A stretch of DNA of 64,000 bases, taken from positions 1,132,666 to 1,196,665 of the forward strand of contig KV440964.1 in NCBI GenBank assembly GCA_001636495.1, given 5' to 3'. Below, piece after piece: positions 39,936 to 50,043 of the stretch; position 1 is the stretch's first letter; each line of letters begins with the position of its first letter. This stretch comes from Sutcliffiella horikoshii. Lineage in GTDB: Bacteria; Bacillota; Bacilli; Bacillales; Bacillaceae_I. A program made the position numbers and the translations under genes. The notes under the pieces were generated by a model. That model ran no database searches, was not told the DNA's origin, and saw nothing but the letters and a program-made list of their open reading frames with translations.

Positions 39936-42875
39936 ATGAAACGTAAAATGATGTTCTGGTCTTTAATACTGCTATTGCTGGTACCAGGCCAATTCGCATT
40001 TGCTGATGAAGAGAAGAGCCTTGAGCAGGTGGCAGAACAAGTCATTGAGCCTCGCTATCTATCAATCCTTAAGCAGTGGAATGAAGCGGGACATGACAAC
40101 GTGCAGGATTTTGAGCGCGTTGTCACACCCGCTGATTTTTTATCCATTGATGAGAATAGCCTGCTTTCAAGCGGAGAGAGCAAGGAGTATGGTGATCAGG
40201 TTTACAACTGGGGGAACCAGGGAGCTGTCACGATTGAAGTGGAAGTAGAGGAAGCAGGATTATATGAGTTAGGCTTTGACTACTATCCTCTAGGAGAAGG
40301 AATTGTACCCGTAGAAGGCTCTATTTTAGTAAATGGGGAATTTCCGTATTTTGAGAGTCGCAGGATCATCTTCCCTAAAGATTGGAGAAGTGCAACAAAT
40401 GAGTTTGAACAGGATCGTTTCGGAGATGAAATCATTCCAGAACAGTTGCCGCTGGAAGAATGGCATTTTATCAAGGCCGAGGATTCCAGTTATCTGCAAG
40501 CAAGACCATTAAAGTATCTTTTAAAAGAAGGAAAAAACACCATCACGTTAGAGAATATCCGGGGAGAAATGTTGCTTGGAAATATATATGTGAGTGGTGT
40601 GGGAACGATCCCTACATATGAAGAATATAGAGAGAACCAACCAGGGGATCTCACTGAAACAAGCAATATCACGATAGAAGCGGAGCACCCGCTTAAGAAG
40701 AACAGTTCTTTTATCAGACCTGTGAATAGACAGGATGCGTCTGTTGTTCCTTACAAACGTGATAAGCGCCTATTGAATGCTATAGGCGGGGAATCATGGG
40801 AAACGAGTGGGCAAACGGCTACATGGGAAATGGAAGTGGAGGAAGCGGGCTACTACCAGATTTCCTTGAAAGTTTTACAAGAGAAGCAATCAGGCTTTCC
40901 GGTGTTCCGAACAGTCATTATTAACGGGGAAGTACCTTTTGAAGAAGTAGAAAGCTATTCTTTCCAACAAAAGAAAAGCTGGGTGAATGAAACAATTAGC
41001 AACGAAGACGGGGAACCGTATTATTTTTATTTAGAAAAAGGGGAAAATACCCTGACACTTAAGGGTGATGCGTCGCCTGTAAATCGCACGTTACTCGAGA
41101 TGGATGAAGTGATGAAGGGCATTGAACAGCTCTCCTTATCTATTAAACGATTAACTGGTAACAATCAAGATCGCTCTCGCGGATGGAGAATAACCGAGTA
41201 CATGCCTGAAATTGAAGGGGAACTTACTTCCTGGGCGGATACGCTTGAAGGAGAAAGTGAGTACCTACTTGGGTTAAGTGATGGGAAAGAATCAGTGGAG
41301 ATTGTATCGCTCAACATTGCCGTCGAACGGTTAAGGGAGCTGGCGGGAGATCCTGATAAAATCCCTGCACGATTGACTCAACTTTCAGAAGGTTCAAGCT
41401 CTGTCGCACAGCTTCTTGGAAATGCAACACTGGACTTGAAAAAACAGCCATTGATAATGGATCGAATATATATTCACGGTGACGAAACGTTGCCAAAACC
41501 TGAACTTGGATTTTTCGCAAAAACAAAAGAATCTGTCTTGAAATTCTTCCATTCCTTCCAATCCAATACATTGGCTACGGAAAAAGTGGACGATGATGTG
41601 GTGGATGTGTGGGTAAACAGACCACGTCAGTATGTAGAATTAATGCAAAATATGGTGGACCAGAACTTTACCCCTAAAACAGGAATAAAAGTTAGATTTT
41701 CCATCATGCCTTCCGAACAAAAGCTGATTTTGGCGAATGCGGCAGACAGTCAGCCGGATCTTGCGCTTGGAATCAGTAGCTGGCTGCCATATGAACTTGC
41801 TATCCGTGGAGCTGCATATGACTTAAGACAGTTTGACGACTTCAATGAAACACTTGGTCATTTCTCCCCTGGAGCGTTCTTGCCAATGATGATTGAGGAT
41901 GAAGTATATGGTTTACCAGAGACGCAGGATTTCTTTGTTCAGTTTTATAGAAAAGATATTTTAAATGCCTTAGATGTTCCTGTACCTGATACATGGGAGG
42001 ATGTAGTCGATGTTTTGCCGGAACTGCAGCGCTTTGGATTGAACTACTATACACCGATTGCTGGCGCGGTTGCGTTTAAACCATTCCAGGCAACGTCTCC
42101 TTTTATCTATCAACATCAAGGGGACTTGTATAAAGAGAATGGAATGGGGACAACGATTGATAGCGATGAAACGGTTCGCGGCATTCAGCTGATGACGGAT
42201 TTGAACACGATATACAGTACGCCATTGCAGGTACCGAATTTCTATAACCATTTCCGCTACTCCACGTTGCCGGTTGGCGTTTCCAACTTCCAGACATATG
42301 TAGAGCTTACATCTGCAGCACCGGAAATCTCCGGTTGGTGGGATATCTCCCTTCATCCTGGGGTGGAAAATGAAGATGGCGAAGTGGAAAGATGGGCAAC
42401 TGGTTCAGGGCAGGCTGGGATGATTTTTAACGGCAGTAAAGATAAGGACGAGGCATGGCAGGTCCTTAAATGGTGGATGTCGACAGAAACACAGACCAAC
42501 TTTGCCACCACCCTGCAGATCATGTACGGTCCATCTTATATGTGGAATACGGCCAATCTAGATGCCTTTAAACAATTGCCGTGGCCAGAGGAACATAAGG
42601 AAGTCATCCTCGAGCAATGGGAACATTTAAGGGAAGTGCCGAAAACGCCTTATACCTATATGGTAGAGCGTGAGATCAGTAATATTTGGAACAAGGTTGT
42701 CTTTGACGGGGAGAATACCCGATCTGCCGTAGACGATGCGGTGGTGACCATTGACCGTGAGATGAGACGGAAGATGGAGGAGTTCGGATATATGAAAAAC
42801 GGAAAAATCGTTAAAAACTATCCGATTCCAACGATTGAACAAGTAGAAAGCTGGGTGGAAGAAAATGAGGAGTAG
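39936..42875 (+). CDS. Large secreted binding protein: two beta-sandwich modules fused to a solute-binding domain
   Basis: The 979-residue protein has a signal peptide (to about residue 24, AFA-DEE) without a lipobox. Two related carbohydrate-module-like segments follow: about 85-230 ([27 protein letters not shown]) and about 260-400 ([23 protein letters not shown]). Then comes a helical spacer (about 400-540). The C-terminal 430 residues are a solute-binding protein ([40 protein letters not shown], and [10 protein letters not shown]). Such size is far above the usual 400-450. It may capture long glucans at the wall and hand them on. It overlaps the permease by 11 bases. Confidence 0.8.
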   Translation: MKRKMMFWSLILLLLVPGQFAFADEEKSLEQVAEQVIEPRYLSILKQWNEAGHDNVQDFERVVTPADFLSIDENSLLSSGESKEYGDQVYNWGNQGAVTIEVEVEEAGLYELGFDYYPLGEGIVPVEGSILVNGEFPYFESRRIIFPKDWRSATNEFEQDRFGDEIIPEQLPLEEWHFIKAEDSSYLQARPLKYLLKEGKNTITLENIRGEMLLGNIYVSGVGTIPTYEEYRENQPGDLTETSNITIEAEHPLKKNSSFIRPVNRQDASVVPYKRDKRLLNAIGGESWETSGQTATWEMEVEEAGYYQISLKVLQEKQSGFPVFRTVIINGEVPFEEVESYSFQQKKSWVNETISNEDGEPYYFYLEKGENTLTLKGDASPVNRTLLEMDEVMKGIEQLSLSIKRLTGNNQDRSRGWRITEYMPEIEGELTSWADTLEGESEYLLGLSDGKESVEIVSLNIAVERLRELAGDPDKIPARLTQLSEGSSSVAQLLGNATLDLKKQPLIMDRIYIHGDETLPKPELGFFAKTKESVLKFFHSFQSNTLATEKVDDDVVDVWVNRPRQYVELMQNMVDQNFTPKTGIKVRFSIMPSEQKLILANAADSQPDLALGISSWLPYELAIRGAAYDLRQFDDFNETLGHFSPGAFLPMMIEDEVYGLPETQDFFVQFYRKDILNALDVPVPDTWEDVVDVLPELQRFGLNYYTPIAGAVAFKPFQATSPFIYQHQGDLYKENGMGTTIDSDETVRGIQLMTDLNTIYSTPLQVPNFYNHFRYSTLPVGVSNFQTYVELTSAAPEISGWWDISLHPGVENEDGEVERWATGSGQAGMIFNGSKDKDEAWQVLKWWMSTETQTNFATTLQIMYGPSYMWNTANLDAFKQLPWPEEHKEVILEQWEHLREVPKTPYTYMVEREISNIWNKVVFDGENTRSAVDDAVVTIDREMRRKMEEFGYMKNGKIVKNYPIPTIEQVESWVEENEE

Positions 42876-43758
42876 CCTTCAAAAGCATGCAAGTACATCG
42901 ATCTTTCTTGCACCATATTTAATCTTTTTCTTTACCTTTATCATCATCCCGGTGGTAGTGGCAATCCTCCTGTCGTTCACGTATTTCAATGCGATTGAGA
43001 TGCCGAGCTTCATCGGGCTTGCCAACTATGTCAGTGTACTTACGCAGGATGAAGTATTTATGCAGCGTGTCCTGCCGAATACATTGATGTTTGCTGTCAT
43101 TGTCGGGCCTGGAGGGTATGTATTATCCTTCCTGCTCGCATGGATGCTTGCGCAGATCTCCAAAGTGCCGCGTACAGTATTGGCGCTTATCATCTATTCC
43201 CCATCCATGACTGCCGGGATCGCAATGGCGGTGGTTTGGACGATTATATTCAGTGGTGACCAAACGGGTTACTTGAATAGCTTATTGATTACGATCGGGG
43301 TAATACTGGAGCCTGTTCAATGGCTGCAATCCCCAGATCACTTAATGACCATCATGATTGTTGTTACCCTTTGGGGGAGCATGGGAGTAGGATTCCTTGC
43401 TATGCTGTCAGGTGTTTTGAATATTAATAGAGAAATCTATGAAGCTGGTTATATTGACGGCATCAAAAATAGATTCCAAGAAATCATTTATATCACCATT
43501 CCATCGATGAAACCACAGATGCTGTTCGGGGCCGTGATGGCTGTGGTCGGGACGTTCCAGGCAGGCGCCATCGGGGTTGCCTTATCCGGTGCCAACCCGA
43601 CACCTCAATATGCAGGTCAGTTAATGGTCAACCACTTAGAAGACTATGGATTCATCCGCTACGAAATGGGATATGCAGCAGCAATATCCGTTCTATTACT
43701 ATTATTCGTGTATATCTTCTCAAAAATCGCCTGGCGTTTATTCGGAGAAAAAGACTAA
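42865..43758 (+). CDS. Sugar ABC transporter permease (MalF type)
   Basis: The 297-residue membrane protein has six predicted helices. The cytoplasmic EAA loop [21 protein letters not shown] lets it bind an ATPase. The ATG overlaps the end of the preceding gene. With the permease at 43988 it forms the first of two permease pairs. No ATPase gene is in the region; a shared MsmX-type ATPase from elsewhere is expected. Confidence 0.9.
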   Translation: MRSSLQKHASTSIFLAPYLIFFFTFIIIPVVVAILLSFTYFNAIEMPSFIGLANYVSVLTQDEVFMQRVLPNTLMFAVIVGPGGYVLSFLLAWMLAQISKVPRTVLALIIYSPSMTAGIAMAVVWTIIFSGDQTGYLNSLLITIGVILEPVQWLQSPDHLMTIMIVVTLWGSMGVGFLAMLSGVLNINREIYEAGYIDGIKNRFQEIIYITIPSMKPQMLFGAVMAVVGTFQAGAIGVALSGANPTPQYAGQLMVNHLEDYGFIRYEMGYAAAISVLLLLFVYIFSKIAWRLFGEKD

Positions 43759-43792
43759 ATGGAGATGGCTGTTTTTAAGGAGAACATTGAGT

Positions 43793-43922
43793 GGATTGGA
43801 GCGGAAGTCACTTGAATCCTGCGGGAGAGTAGCGACAATGTTGAGACCCCGCAACGAAGTGAGGAGGCTCAAGGTCGCCCCGCGGAAAGCAAGTGACTGC
43901 AGCGAAAAGGAACGGCCAATCT
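43793..43922 (+). repeat. Nested palindromic repeat, copy 7 (between two permease genes)
   Basis: The arms GATTGGAGCGGAAGTCACTTG and CAAGTGACTGCAGCG pair imperfectly. The blocks are ATCCTGCGGGAGAG, TTGAGACCCCGC, GAGGAGGCTCAAG and CCCCGCGGAAAGC. Its outer arms differ most from the other copies. It separates genes that are otherwise tightly packed. Confidence 0.85.
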
Positions 43923-43987
43923 TCAAAGCAATTAACAAAGCTGAAAACAGTCTAGCTATAAACTTCTAAATGTAGGGAGTGAATGAT

Positions 43988-44866
43988 GTGTCGGCATTCC
44001 ATGGAACGAAAATCAATCCAGACCGTTTTCACAAAAGCCAATTAAAGTTCTATGCATTTCTAATACCGCTCGCCATCTTTATGGCCATGCCAATCGTCTT
44101 TGTCTTTTCCCACGCCTTCAAGCCGATCGATGAGCTTTTCGCTTATCCACCGCGCTTTTTTGTGCAAAAGCCGACGATGCAGAACTTCATAGACTTAATG
44201 AACAACACAAGTACATCGGGCGTTCCGATGTCCCGTTACTTGTTTAACAGTATTTCCATCACCCTGATTGTCGTATTTGTAACGGTTCTTATCAGTACGA
44301 TGGCAGGATATGCACTATCGAAAAAACGATTCAGATTAAAGAAAACCATCTTTGAAATCAACACACTTGCCTTGATGTTCGTTTCGGCGGCAGTCGTCAT
44401 TCCAAGATATTTACTAATCGAAAAAGTGGGATTGTTGGACACGTTCCTTGTTCATATTTTCCCGCTGATCGCGATGCCGATCGGGCTTTTCCTAGTAAAA
44501 CAATTTATCGATCAAATACCGAACGAATTAATAGAAGCTGCCCAGATGGACGGGGCGACGGACTATCAAATTTTCCGAAAAATCATTATTCCGCTTGTAA
44601 AGCCGGCGATTGCCACTATTGCGATCTTATCGTTTCAGCTTGTCTGGAATAACACGGAAACCTCGACATTGTTTGTCGATAATGAAAACTTGAAGACCTT
44701 TGCCTTTTACATGTCTACCTTAACGGCGACCTCTAGTGGTAACACGGTTGCAGGTCAAGGGATGGCGGCAGCAGCATCATTGATTATGTTCTTTCCAAAT
44801 TTAATCATCTTTATCATCTTACAAAGTCAAGTCATGAATACGATGGCACATTCAGGTATCAAGTAG
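43988..44866 (+). CDS. Sugar ABC transporter permease (MalG type)
   Basis: The 292-residue protein has six predicted helices and the EAA loop [21 protein letters not shown] chose GTG 43988, 8 bases after AGGGAG; GTG 43979 is the alternative. It is the partner of the permease at 42865, from which it is separated by a repeat element. Confidence 0.88.
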   Translation: MSAFHGTKINPDRFHKSQLKFYAFLIPLAIFMAMPIVFVFSHAFKPIDELFAYPPRFFVQKPTMQNFIDLMNNTSTSGVPMSRYLFNSISITLIVVFVTVLISTMAGYALSKKRFRLKKTIFEINTLALMFVSAAVVIPRYLLIEKVGLLDTFLVHIFPLIAMPIGLFLVKQFIDQIPNELIEAAQMDGATDYQIFRKIIIPLVKPAIATIAILSFQLVWNNTETSTLFVDNENLKTFAFYMSTLTATSSGNTVAGQGMAAAASLIMFFPNLIIFIILQSQVMNTMAHSGIK

Positions 44867-44884
44867 AAGGGGGAGTAAAAGAGT

Positions 44885-46909
44885 ATGAAACGCATATTCA
44901 TTGGTTTAATGACTGTATGGTTAATCCTCCTTTCTCCTTTGCAATCCTTTGCAGCCCTGTCTGTTCCGTATAAAACGGAAACGATATCAACAGAATGGGA
45001 TATCGTTGAAACACAGACCGCATACATTCCCGTCGGCCTGTTCGGAAGTACGAGTGAGATAGTCAGTCCTGAGGACGTTTATATTGATCAGAACAATGAT
45101 GTTTATGTGGCTGATTCCGGTACAAAAAAGGTCACGAAGTTCGATGAAAACGGAAGAAAGCTATTAGAGATCGGAGAAGGAATTCTGCAAATGCCAACAG
45201 GTATTTTTGTAGATGAAGAACAGCAAGTTTATGTAGCGGATTATACAAATGAAACAGTTTATCGCTTCTCTGAAGACGGGGAAATGCTCCAAGAATATGG
45301 GAGGCCAGATTCTCCCTTGTTTGGAACCAGAACCCCGTATAAACCGCAAAAAATCACCGTGGACAAACGGGGTAACCTCTACATAATAGGAGAGGGTTCG
45401 ACAAACGGGATCATCCAGGTGGGTCAGGATGGAACATTCCTTGGATTCTTCGGGGTGAACCGAACCAGGCCATCATTAATGTCAGTGGTTCAGGACGCTT
45501 TGACAACGGATCAACAGCGTTCAAGCATGTTCTTGCGGGTTCCGCCCGCACCGTCCAATATTGCGATTGATGAAAAAGGGCTGGTGTACACCATAACAGC
45601 AGGGACAAGCTTTGAGGTCATTCGAAAGCTGAACATTGCTGGCGGGAATATATTCCCCCCTTATATTTCTGAGATAACAAATCTGCAGGATATCACCATC
45701 GGTCCGCTTGGCAATTTTTTTACCATTGCTAACGATGGAAGAATTTATGAGTATGATAGTTTTGGCAATCTATTGTTTATTTTTGGCGGAAAAGATGATG
45801 GGACAAACCGACTTGGTTTATTCATGGATCCATCAGGAATTGCAACCGATAATCTTGGTCGGATTTTTATAACAGACCGCGAACGAGGCACGATTCAACT
45901 GTTGGAGCCGACTGCATTTGCGGAAATGCTCCATGGCGGAATCGCGTTGTATGCACAAGGATTATATATTGAAAGTGAAAAGTATTGGAGCGAAGTCCTC
46001 CGAATGAATTCTTCCATTGCCCTTGCACATAATGCGATGGGGGAAGCCTATTACAAGCAGCAGGATTATGAAAAGGCATTGGAATCATTCGAGCTTGTAG
46101 GGAATGTGGTCGGTTACTCCGACTCCTTCTGGGAGATCCGAAACGAGTGGATGAACGAAAATTTGGGCATTGTATTTGCGATATTAATTGGATTATTTGC
46201 AATCAGGGCAACCTTGCTTTTCGCAGATAAAAGAAAAGGTATTCTGGCACCTGTTCGAAAAAGGTGGCAAGTCATTAAAACCAGGAAACTATTAAGTGAA
46301 TTACTATTCCTAGGAAAGTTTTTACGTCATCCAATTGACAGCTTTTATTATATTAAAAGGCAAAGAAGGGTCTCTGTCCTATCTGCGACCATCCTTTATG
46401 TCATCCTTTACCTAGAGTTTTTATTTATGAAATATTTTACAGGATTCATTTTCACAGGTGGCGTGTCGTTGGATCAGATTAACTTCGGAATGGAATTGAT
46501 CTTATTATTCCTGCCAATCATTCTGTTCATTGTATCTAACTATCTGGTCAGCACTATCAATGATGGGGAAGGAAGATTCTCTGATATTTACATTGGAACC
46601 ATTTATTCTTTAGCACCGATTATTGTGCTCTTGGTTCCGATAACGCTCATGTCGAATGTCCTTACGTTGAATGAATACTTCTTGTATGTATTTTCCGTTC
46701 AAGTGATGGTCGGTTGGTCACTCATCATCCTGTTCATCATGATAAAGGAAATTCATGCCTTTGAATTCTGGGGAACAGTACGAAACATCTTTACCACGAT
46801 TTTCTGTATGATCATTATCGTGTTAGTTTGTTTCATCATCTACGTATTGATGGATCAGGTCATTGATTTTGTAACAGCAATCATTCAGGAGGTGATTCTC
46901 CGTGTATAA
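44885..46909 (+). CDS. NHL beta-propeller / TPR / Yip1-domain membrane protein
   Basis: The 674-residue protein has a signal peptide (1-23). An extracellular NHL propeller spans about 55-340 (repeats such as PEDVYIDQNNDVYVADSGTKKV, and FMDPSGIATDNLGRIFITD). A short TPR-like segment lies at about 350-415 (YWSEVLRMNSSIALAHNAMGEAYYKQQDY), then a helix (about 425-445), a basic cytoplasmic stretch and a C-terminal Yip1-type membrane domain of five helices (about 480-670). The combination is unusual. It starts 18 bases after the permease and overlaps the next gene by 8 bases, so it belongs to the uptake system; its function there is unknown. Confidence 0.78.
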   Translation: MKRIFIGLMTVWLILLSPLQSFAALSVPYKTETISTEWDIVETQTAYIPVGLFGSTSEIVSPEDVYIDQNNDVYVADSGTKKVTKFDENGRKLLEIGEGILQMPTGIFVDEEQQVYVADYTNETVYRFSEDGEMLQEYGRPDSPLFGTRTPYKPQKITVDKRGNLYIIGEGSTNGIIQVGQDGTFLGFFGVNRTRPSLMSVVQDALTTDQQRSSMFLRVPPAPSNIAIDEKGLVYTITAGTSFEVIRKLNIAGGNIFPPYISEITNLQDITIGPLGNFFTIANDGRIYEYDSFGNLLFIFGGKDDGTNRLGLFMDPSGIATDNLGRIFITDRERGTIQLLEPTAFAEMLHGGIALYAQGLYIESEKYWSEVLRMNSSIALAHNAMGEAYYKQQDYEKALESFELVGNVVGYSDSFWEIRNEWMNENLGIVFAILIGLFAIRATLLFADKRKGILAPVRKRWQVIKTRKLLSELLFLGKFLRHPIDSFYYIKRQRRVSVLSATILYVILYLEFLFMKYFTGFIFTGGVSLDQINFGMELILLFLPIILFIVSNYLVSTINDGEGRFSDIYIGTIYSLAPIIVLLVPITLMSNVLTLNEYFLYVFSVQVMVGWSLIILFIMIKEIHAFEFWGTVRNIFTTIFCMIIIVLVCFIIYVLMDQVIDFVTAIIQEVILRV

Positions 46910-49163
46910 AAAAATTCTGCTAGCTATGTTTATCGCCATACTTCCAGTGTCGGTATTCGCTGAATCGTTAACATCAAAGGAAGAGTTGGAAGAGATCGAA
47001 GTGGAAACAGAGCTCGGAGAAGAGACCCTCCGCTTTGATTCCAATCAATTCACACAGCCAGAGGGAGAAAACAAACCTCTGCCGGAAGGAAGCCTTGATG
47101 GCTTTACAAAGGTTACGGAGAACGACAAGCTTGCTCTATATCTACAAGAAGAGTCGTTGGCAATCAAAATTCAAAACAAAGAAACAGGCTATATCTGGCA
47201 CTCAGGTGTGGATAATGCCGAGAATTATCGTTTGAATAACACATGGACAGATTTGGTGCAATCGGCCATCACGATTGATTACCTAGATCGACGCGGAAAT
47301 ATTAAGACTGAAAGTATCTTGACGGAAGACACGAAGCCAAGCATTCAGATGAATGCAAATGGCTTTACAGCAGAGATTGATTTCCGTGGTTCAAGCATTG
47401 AAATAGAACTTAACGTGACCCTTGAAGAAGAAAGCATCGTCATTGATGTTCCAAACGAAGGGGTCCAGGATGGCACCTACAATAAGATAGTAGCCATGAA
47501 GGTTTATCCATTCCTTGGTGCAGCCCATATGGATGACATCACAGGCTATTTGTTCATCCCTGACGGAAGCGGGGCGCTGATGCGTTTTGAAAAAAGCGCT
47601 TTCCGTTCAGACACACCATTCATCGGTTCCATCTATGGAGAAGATGAAGGATTTTCAAGGCCGAAAAGCACAGAGAATGTCTACACGTATCCGGCACAGA
47701 CGATTTCTGTTCCTGTATACGGTGCGGTGCATGGCGTTAAACAGAATGCCTTTATCACTTCCATTGAGGAAGGGCAAAGTTATGGAAGGATTCTTGCTTA
47801 TCCGTCCGGTGCTTCCACTGACTTCTTTTGGGTAACATCTGATTATCAATATCGCTTTCATTATTTTCAGCCGACAAGTAAAAGCATGGGTGGTTTTAAC
47901 GTCTATCAAGATGAAAAGAACCGTTTCAATATTAAACAAAAGGTCATGTTCCTTTCAGATGAAGAAGCGGATTATGTGGGCATGGCGAACAGATATCAGC
48001 AGCATTTAGAGGACAAAGGATCTCTATCTGGCAACAACGAAGACAAGGTAGATCTTCGCCTTGAGCTTTTAGGTGGCGAAACAAAGAAAGGCTTGATCTG
48101 GAGTTCCGTGCAGCCGATGACAGAAATGCAAGACATTCCAGCTTTTGTAGAGGAATTGGAGCGCAACGATGTCGATAATCTTCATGTTGTGTTAAGGGGT
48201 TGGACAAAAGGTGGATTGACTGGAACGCTGCCGCAGAAATTCCCACTAGAAAAGAAGGTTGGCAGTAAAGGGGACTTGGAGGAAACGCTCCAAACTTTAG
48301 GGGAAAAAGACATTCCTTTCTATCTCCACACCGACTTCACTACCGCTTATGACGGGGCCTCCGGTTTTTCCGGAAGCAAAGATGTGAGCAAAAAGATAAA
48401 CGGCCAACCGATGACGAAAAGTCAGCACGGTTATAGCAGTTACTATCTCAGTCCAACGAAATCTCTTGAATTCGCCAAAAAGGATGCCGTTGATTTCAAG
48501 GATCATGGGGTAGATAACATTGCCATTGAAACGACAGGAAGTAAATTATTTTCTGATTTTAATAAAGGAATGTCCTCTTCAAGAGCAGAGATGATCGATC
48601 TAAATCAAGAATTGTTTGCACACTATCAGGAACAGGATATCAATTTATCCTTATACAGACCGAACGATTATGCTTGGGGTTATATGGACAAGTACTTGGA
48701 TATGCCTATGTATTCCTCGAATTATATGTTTGTGACGGATACAGTACCGTTTCTACAGATCGTATTGAAGGGGAATACACCATATTATGCAACATTCTCA
48801 AACTTCTCCCATAATCCAACGGAAGAAGTGTTAAGGATGATAGAGTTTGGTGCATACCCATCCTTCTACTTAACCAGGGAGTCTGCACAGCTATTAATGA
48901 AAACACCATCAAGAGGTTTATATACTTCCGAGTTTGATAGTTGGAAAGAAGAATTAATCAGTCAATACAGTCAAATTAAAGATAGTCTCGGAAAAGTGGA
49001 GAACAGCTCTATCATGGATCGTATCGTCCACCAGCCGGGAGTTTCTGAAGTCATTTACGAGAACGGTGTCTCCATCATCGTAAATTATACGGACACAGAC
49101 GTTACCATTGAGGGAACAACGGTGGATGCTACGTCATTTAGTATAAAAGAAAGGGGGAATTAA
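46902..49163 (+). CDS. DUF5696 secreted protein
   Basis: The 753-residue protein has a signal peptide (to about residue 20, VFA-ESL). A beta-rich N-terminal part (about 60-380) is followed by a segment that looks like a TIM barrel (about 400-690): DNLHVVLRGWTKGG, PFYLHTDFTTAYDG, NIAIETTG, NLSLYRPNDYAWGYMDKYLDMP. This is the DUF5696 layout; glycosidase activity is plausible but not shown. GTG 46902 follows AGGAGGTG. It lies between the Yip1 protein and the second permease pair. Confidence 0.75.
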   Translation: MYKKILLAMFIAILPVSVFAESLTSKEELEEIEVETELGEETLRFDSNQFTQPEGENKPLPEGSLDGFTKVTENDKLALYLQEESLAIKIQNKETGYIWHSGVDNAENYRLNNTWTDLVQSAITIDYLDRRGNIKTESILTEDTKPSIQMNANGFTAEIDFRGSSIEIELNVTLEEESIVIDVPNEGVQDGTYNKIVAMKVYPFLGAAHMDDITGYLFIPDGSGALMRFEKSAFRSDTPFIGSIYGEDEGFSRPKSTENVYTYPAQTISVPVYGAVHGVKQNAFITSIEEGQSYGRILAYPSGASTDFFWVTSDYQYRFHYFQPTSKSMGGFNVYQDEKNRFNIKQKVMFLSDEEADYVGMANRYQQHLEDKGSLSGNNEDKVDLRLELLGGETKKGLIWSSVQPMTEMQDIPAFVEELERNDVDNLHVVLRGWTKGGLTGTLPQKFPLEKKVGSKGDLEETLQTLGEKDIPFYLHTDFTTAYDGASGFSGSKDVSKKINGQPMTKSQHGYSSYYLSPTKSLEFAKKDAVDFKDHGVDNIAIETTGSKLFSDFNKGMSSSRAEMIDLNQELFAHYQEQDINLSLYRPNDYAWGYMDKYLDMPMYSSNYMFVTDTVPFLQIVLKGNTPYYATFSNFSHNPTEEVLRMIEFGAYPSFYLTRESAQLLMKTPSRGLYTSEFDSWKEELISQYSQIKDSLGKVENSSIMDRIVHQPGVSEVIYENGVSIIVNYTDTDVTIEGTTVDATSFSIKERGN

Positions 49164-49165
49164 GC

Positions 49166-50029
49166 ATGAAGCAGCTATCCATGCGCTCTAAGAATTCGCT
49201 GACAGGATTATTATTCATCTCACCATGGATTATCGGGTTTCTCTTATTCACGGCTTATCCCCTTTTCTATTCTTTGTACTTAAGCTTTCAAAAGGTGCGA
49301 ATCACCACAGAGGGGATTCAGACGACCTTTGTGAAATTTGATAATTTCAAACATGCCTTTACGGTGGATGCATTGTTCACGCAAAAGCTATTGACGTTTG
49401 TACAGGAGCTCGTGCTATCGGTTCCAATCATCATCGTCTTTTCACTTATCATTGCGATTCTATTGAATCAGCCGATCCGCTTTCGCAATTTCTTCCGGAT
49501 GATTTTCTTTCTTCCGGTCATCATTGCCAGTGGGCCGGTGATCAACGAGCTGATTTCACAAGGCGTTACATCGATCCCTTCCATTAAGGACTATGCGGTG
49601 TTTCAAACGTTGCTCTCTGCGGATTCCTTATTTAGCAGTGTGCTCCTGTATTTGATGGACAACCTGATCATCATCTTATGGTTTTCCGGAGTGCAGTTCT
49701 TAATTTTCCTTGCAGCCTTGCAAAAAATAGACACGCAAGTCTATGAAGCTGCAAAAATCGACGGCGCATCGAACTGGGAATGCTTTTGGAAAGTAACACT
49801 GCCAAGCATTTTCCCAATGATTGTCGTTAACACGGTTTATACCATTGTGACTTTCTCGATATTCTCGTTAAATCCAGTCATCGAGCATATTCAAACGAAT
49901 ATGTTTCAAATCAATACAGGCTTTGGCTATGCCTCAGCTCTATCATGGATCTACTTCTTATTGATTGCAGCCGCACTGGGGATTTCAGTAGCTTTGTTAA
50001 CAGTTAGAGGAAGAAAAAATTATGCTTAA
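49166..50029 (+). CDS. Sugar ABC transporter permease (MalF type, second pair)
   Basis: The 287-residue protein has six predicted helices and the EAA loop EAAKIDGASNWECFWKVTLP. It begins 2 bases after the DUF5696 stop. It differs clearly from the permease at 42865, so the operon carries two separate heterodimers. These may serve the two binding proteins. Confidence 0.9.
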   Translation: MKQLSMRSKNSLTGLLFISPWIIGFLLFTAYPLFYSLYLSFQKVRITTEGIQTTFVKFDNFKHAFTVDALFTQKLLTFVQELVLSVPIIIVFSLIIAILLNQPIRFRNFFRMIFFLPVIIASGPVINELISQGVTSIPSIKDYAVFQTLLSADSLFSSVLLYLMDNLIIILWFSGVQFLIFLAALQKIDTQVYEAAKIDGASNWECFWKVTLPSIFPMIVVNTVYTIVTFSIFSLNPVIEHIQTNMFQINTGFGYASALSWIYFLLIAAALGISVALLTVRGRKNYA

Positions 50030-50043
50030 AGGAGGCCGTTATC

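Noticed and set aside
39936-42875. Glycoside hydrolase
   Set aside because: The C-terminal part aligns by eye with solute-binding proteins, and no catalytic barrel motif was seen.
43646-43969. Reading frame across the permease end and repeat copy 7
   Set aside because: It overlaps the permease in another frame and codes through the palindromic element. Similar frames over the other repeats (5762-5977, 16610-16801, 33889-34320) were dropped for the same reason.
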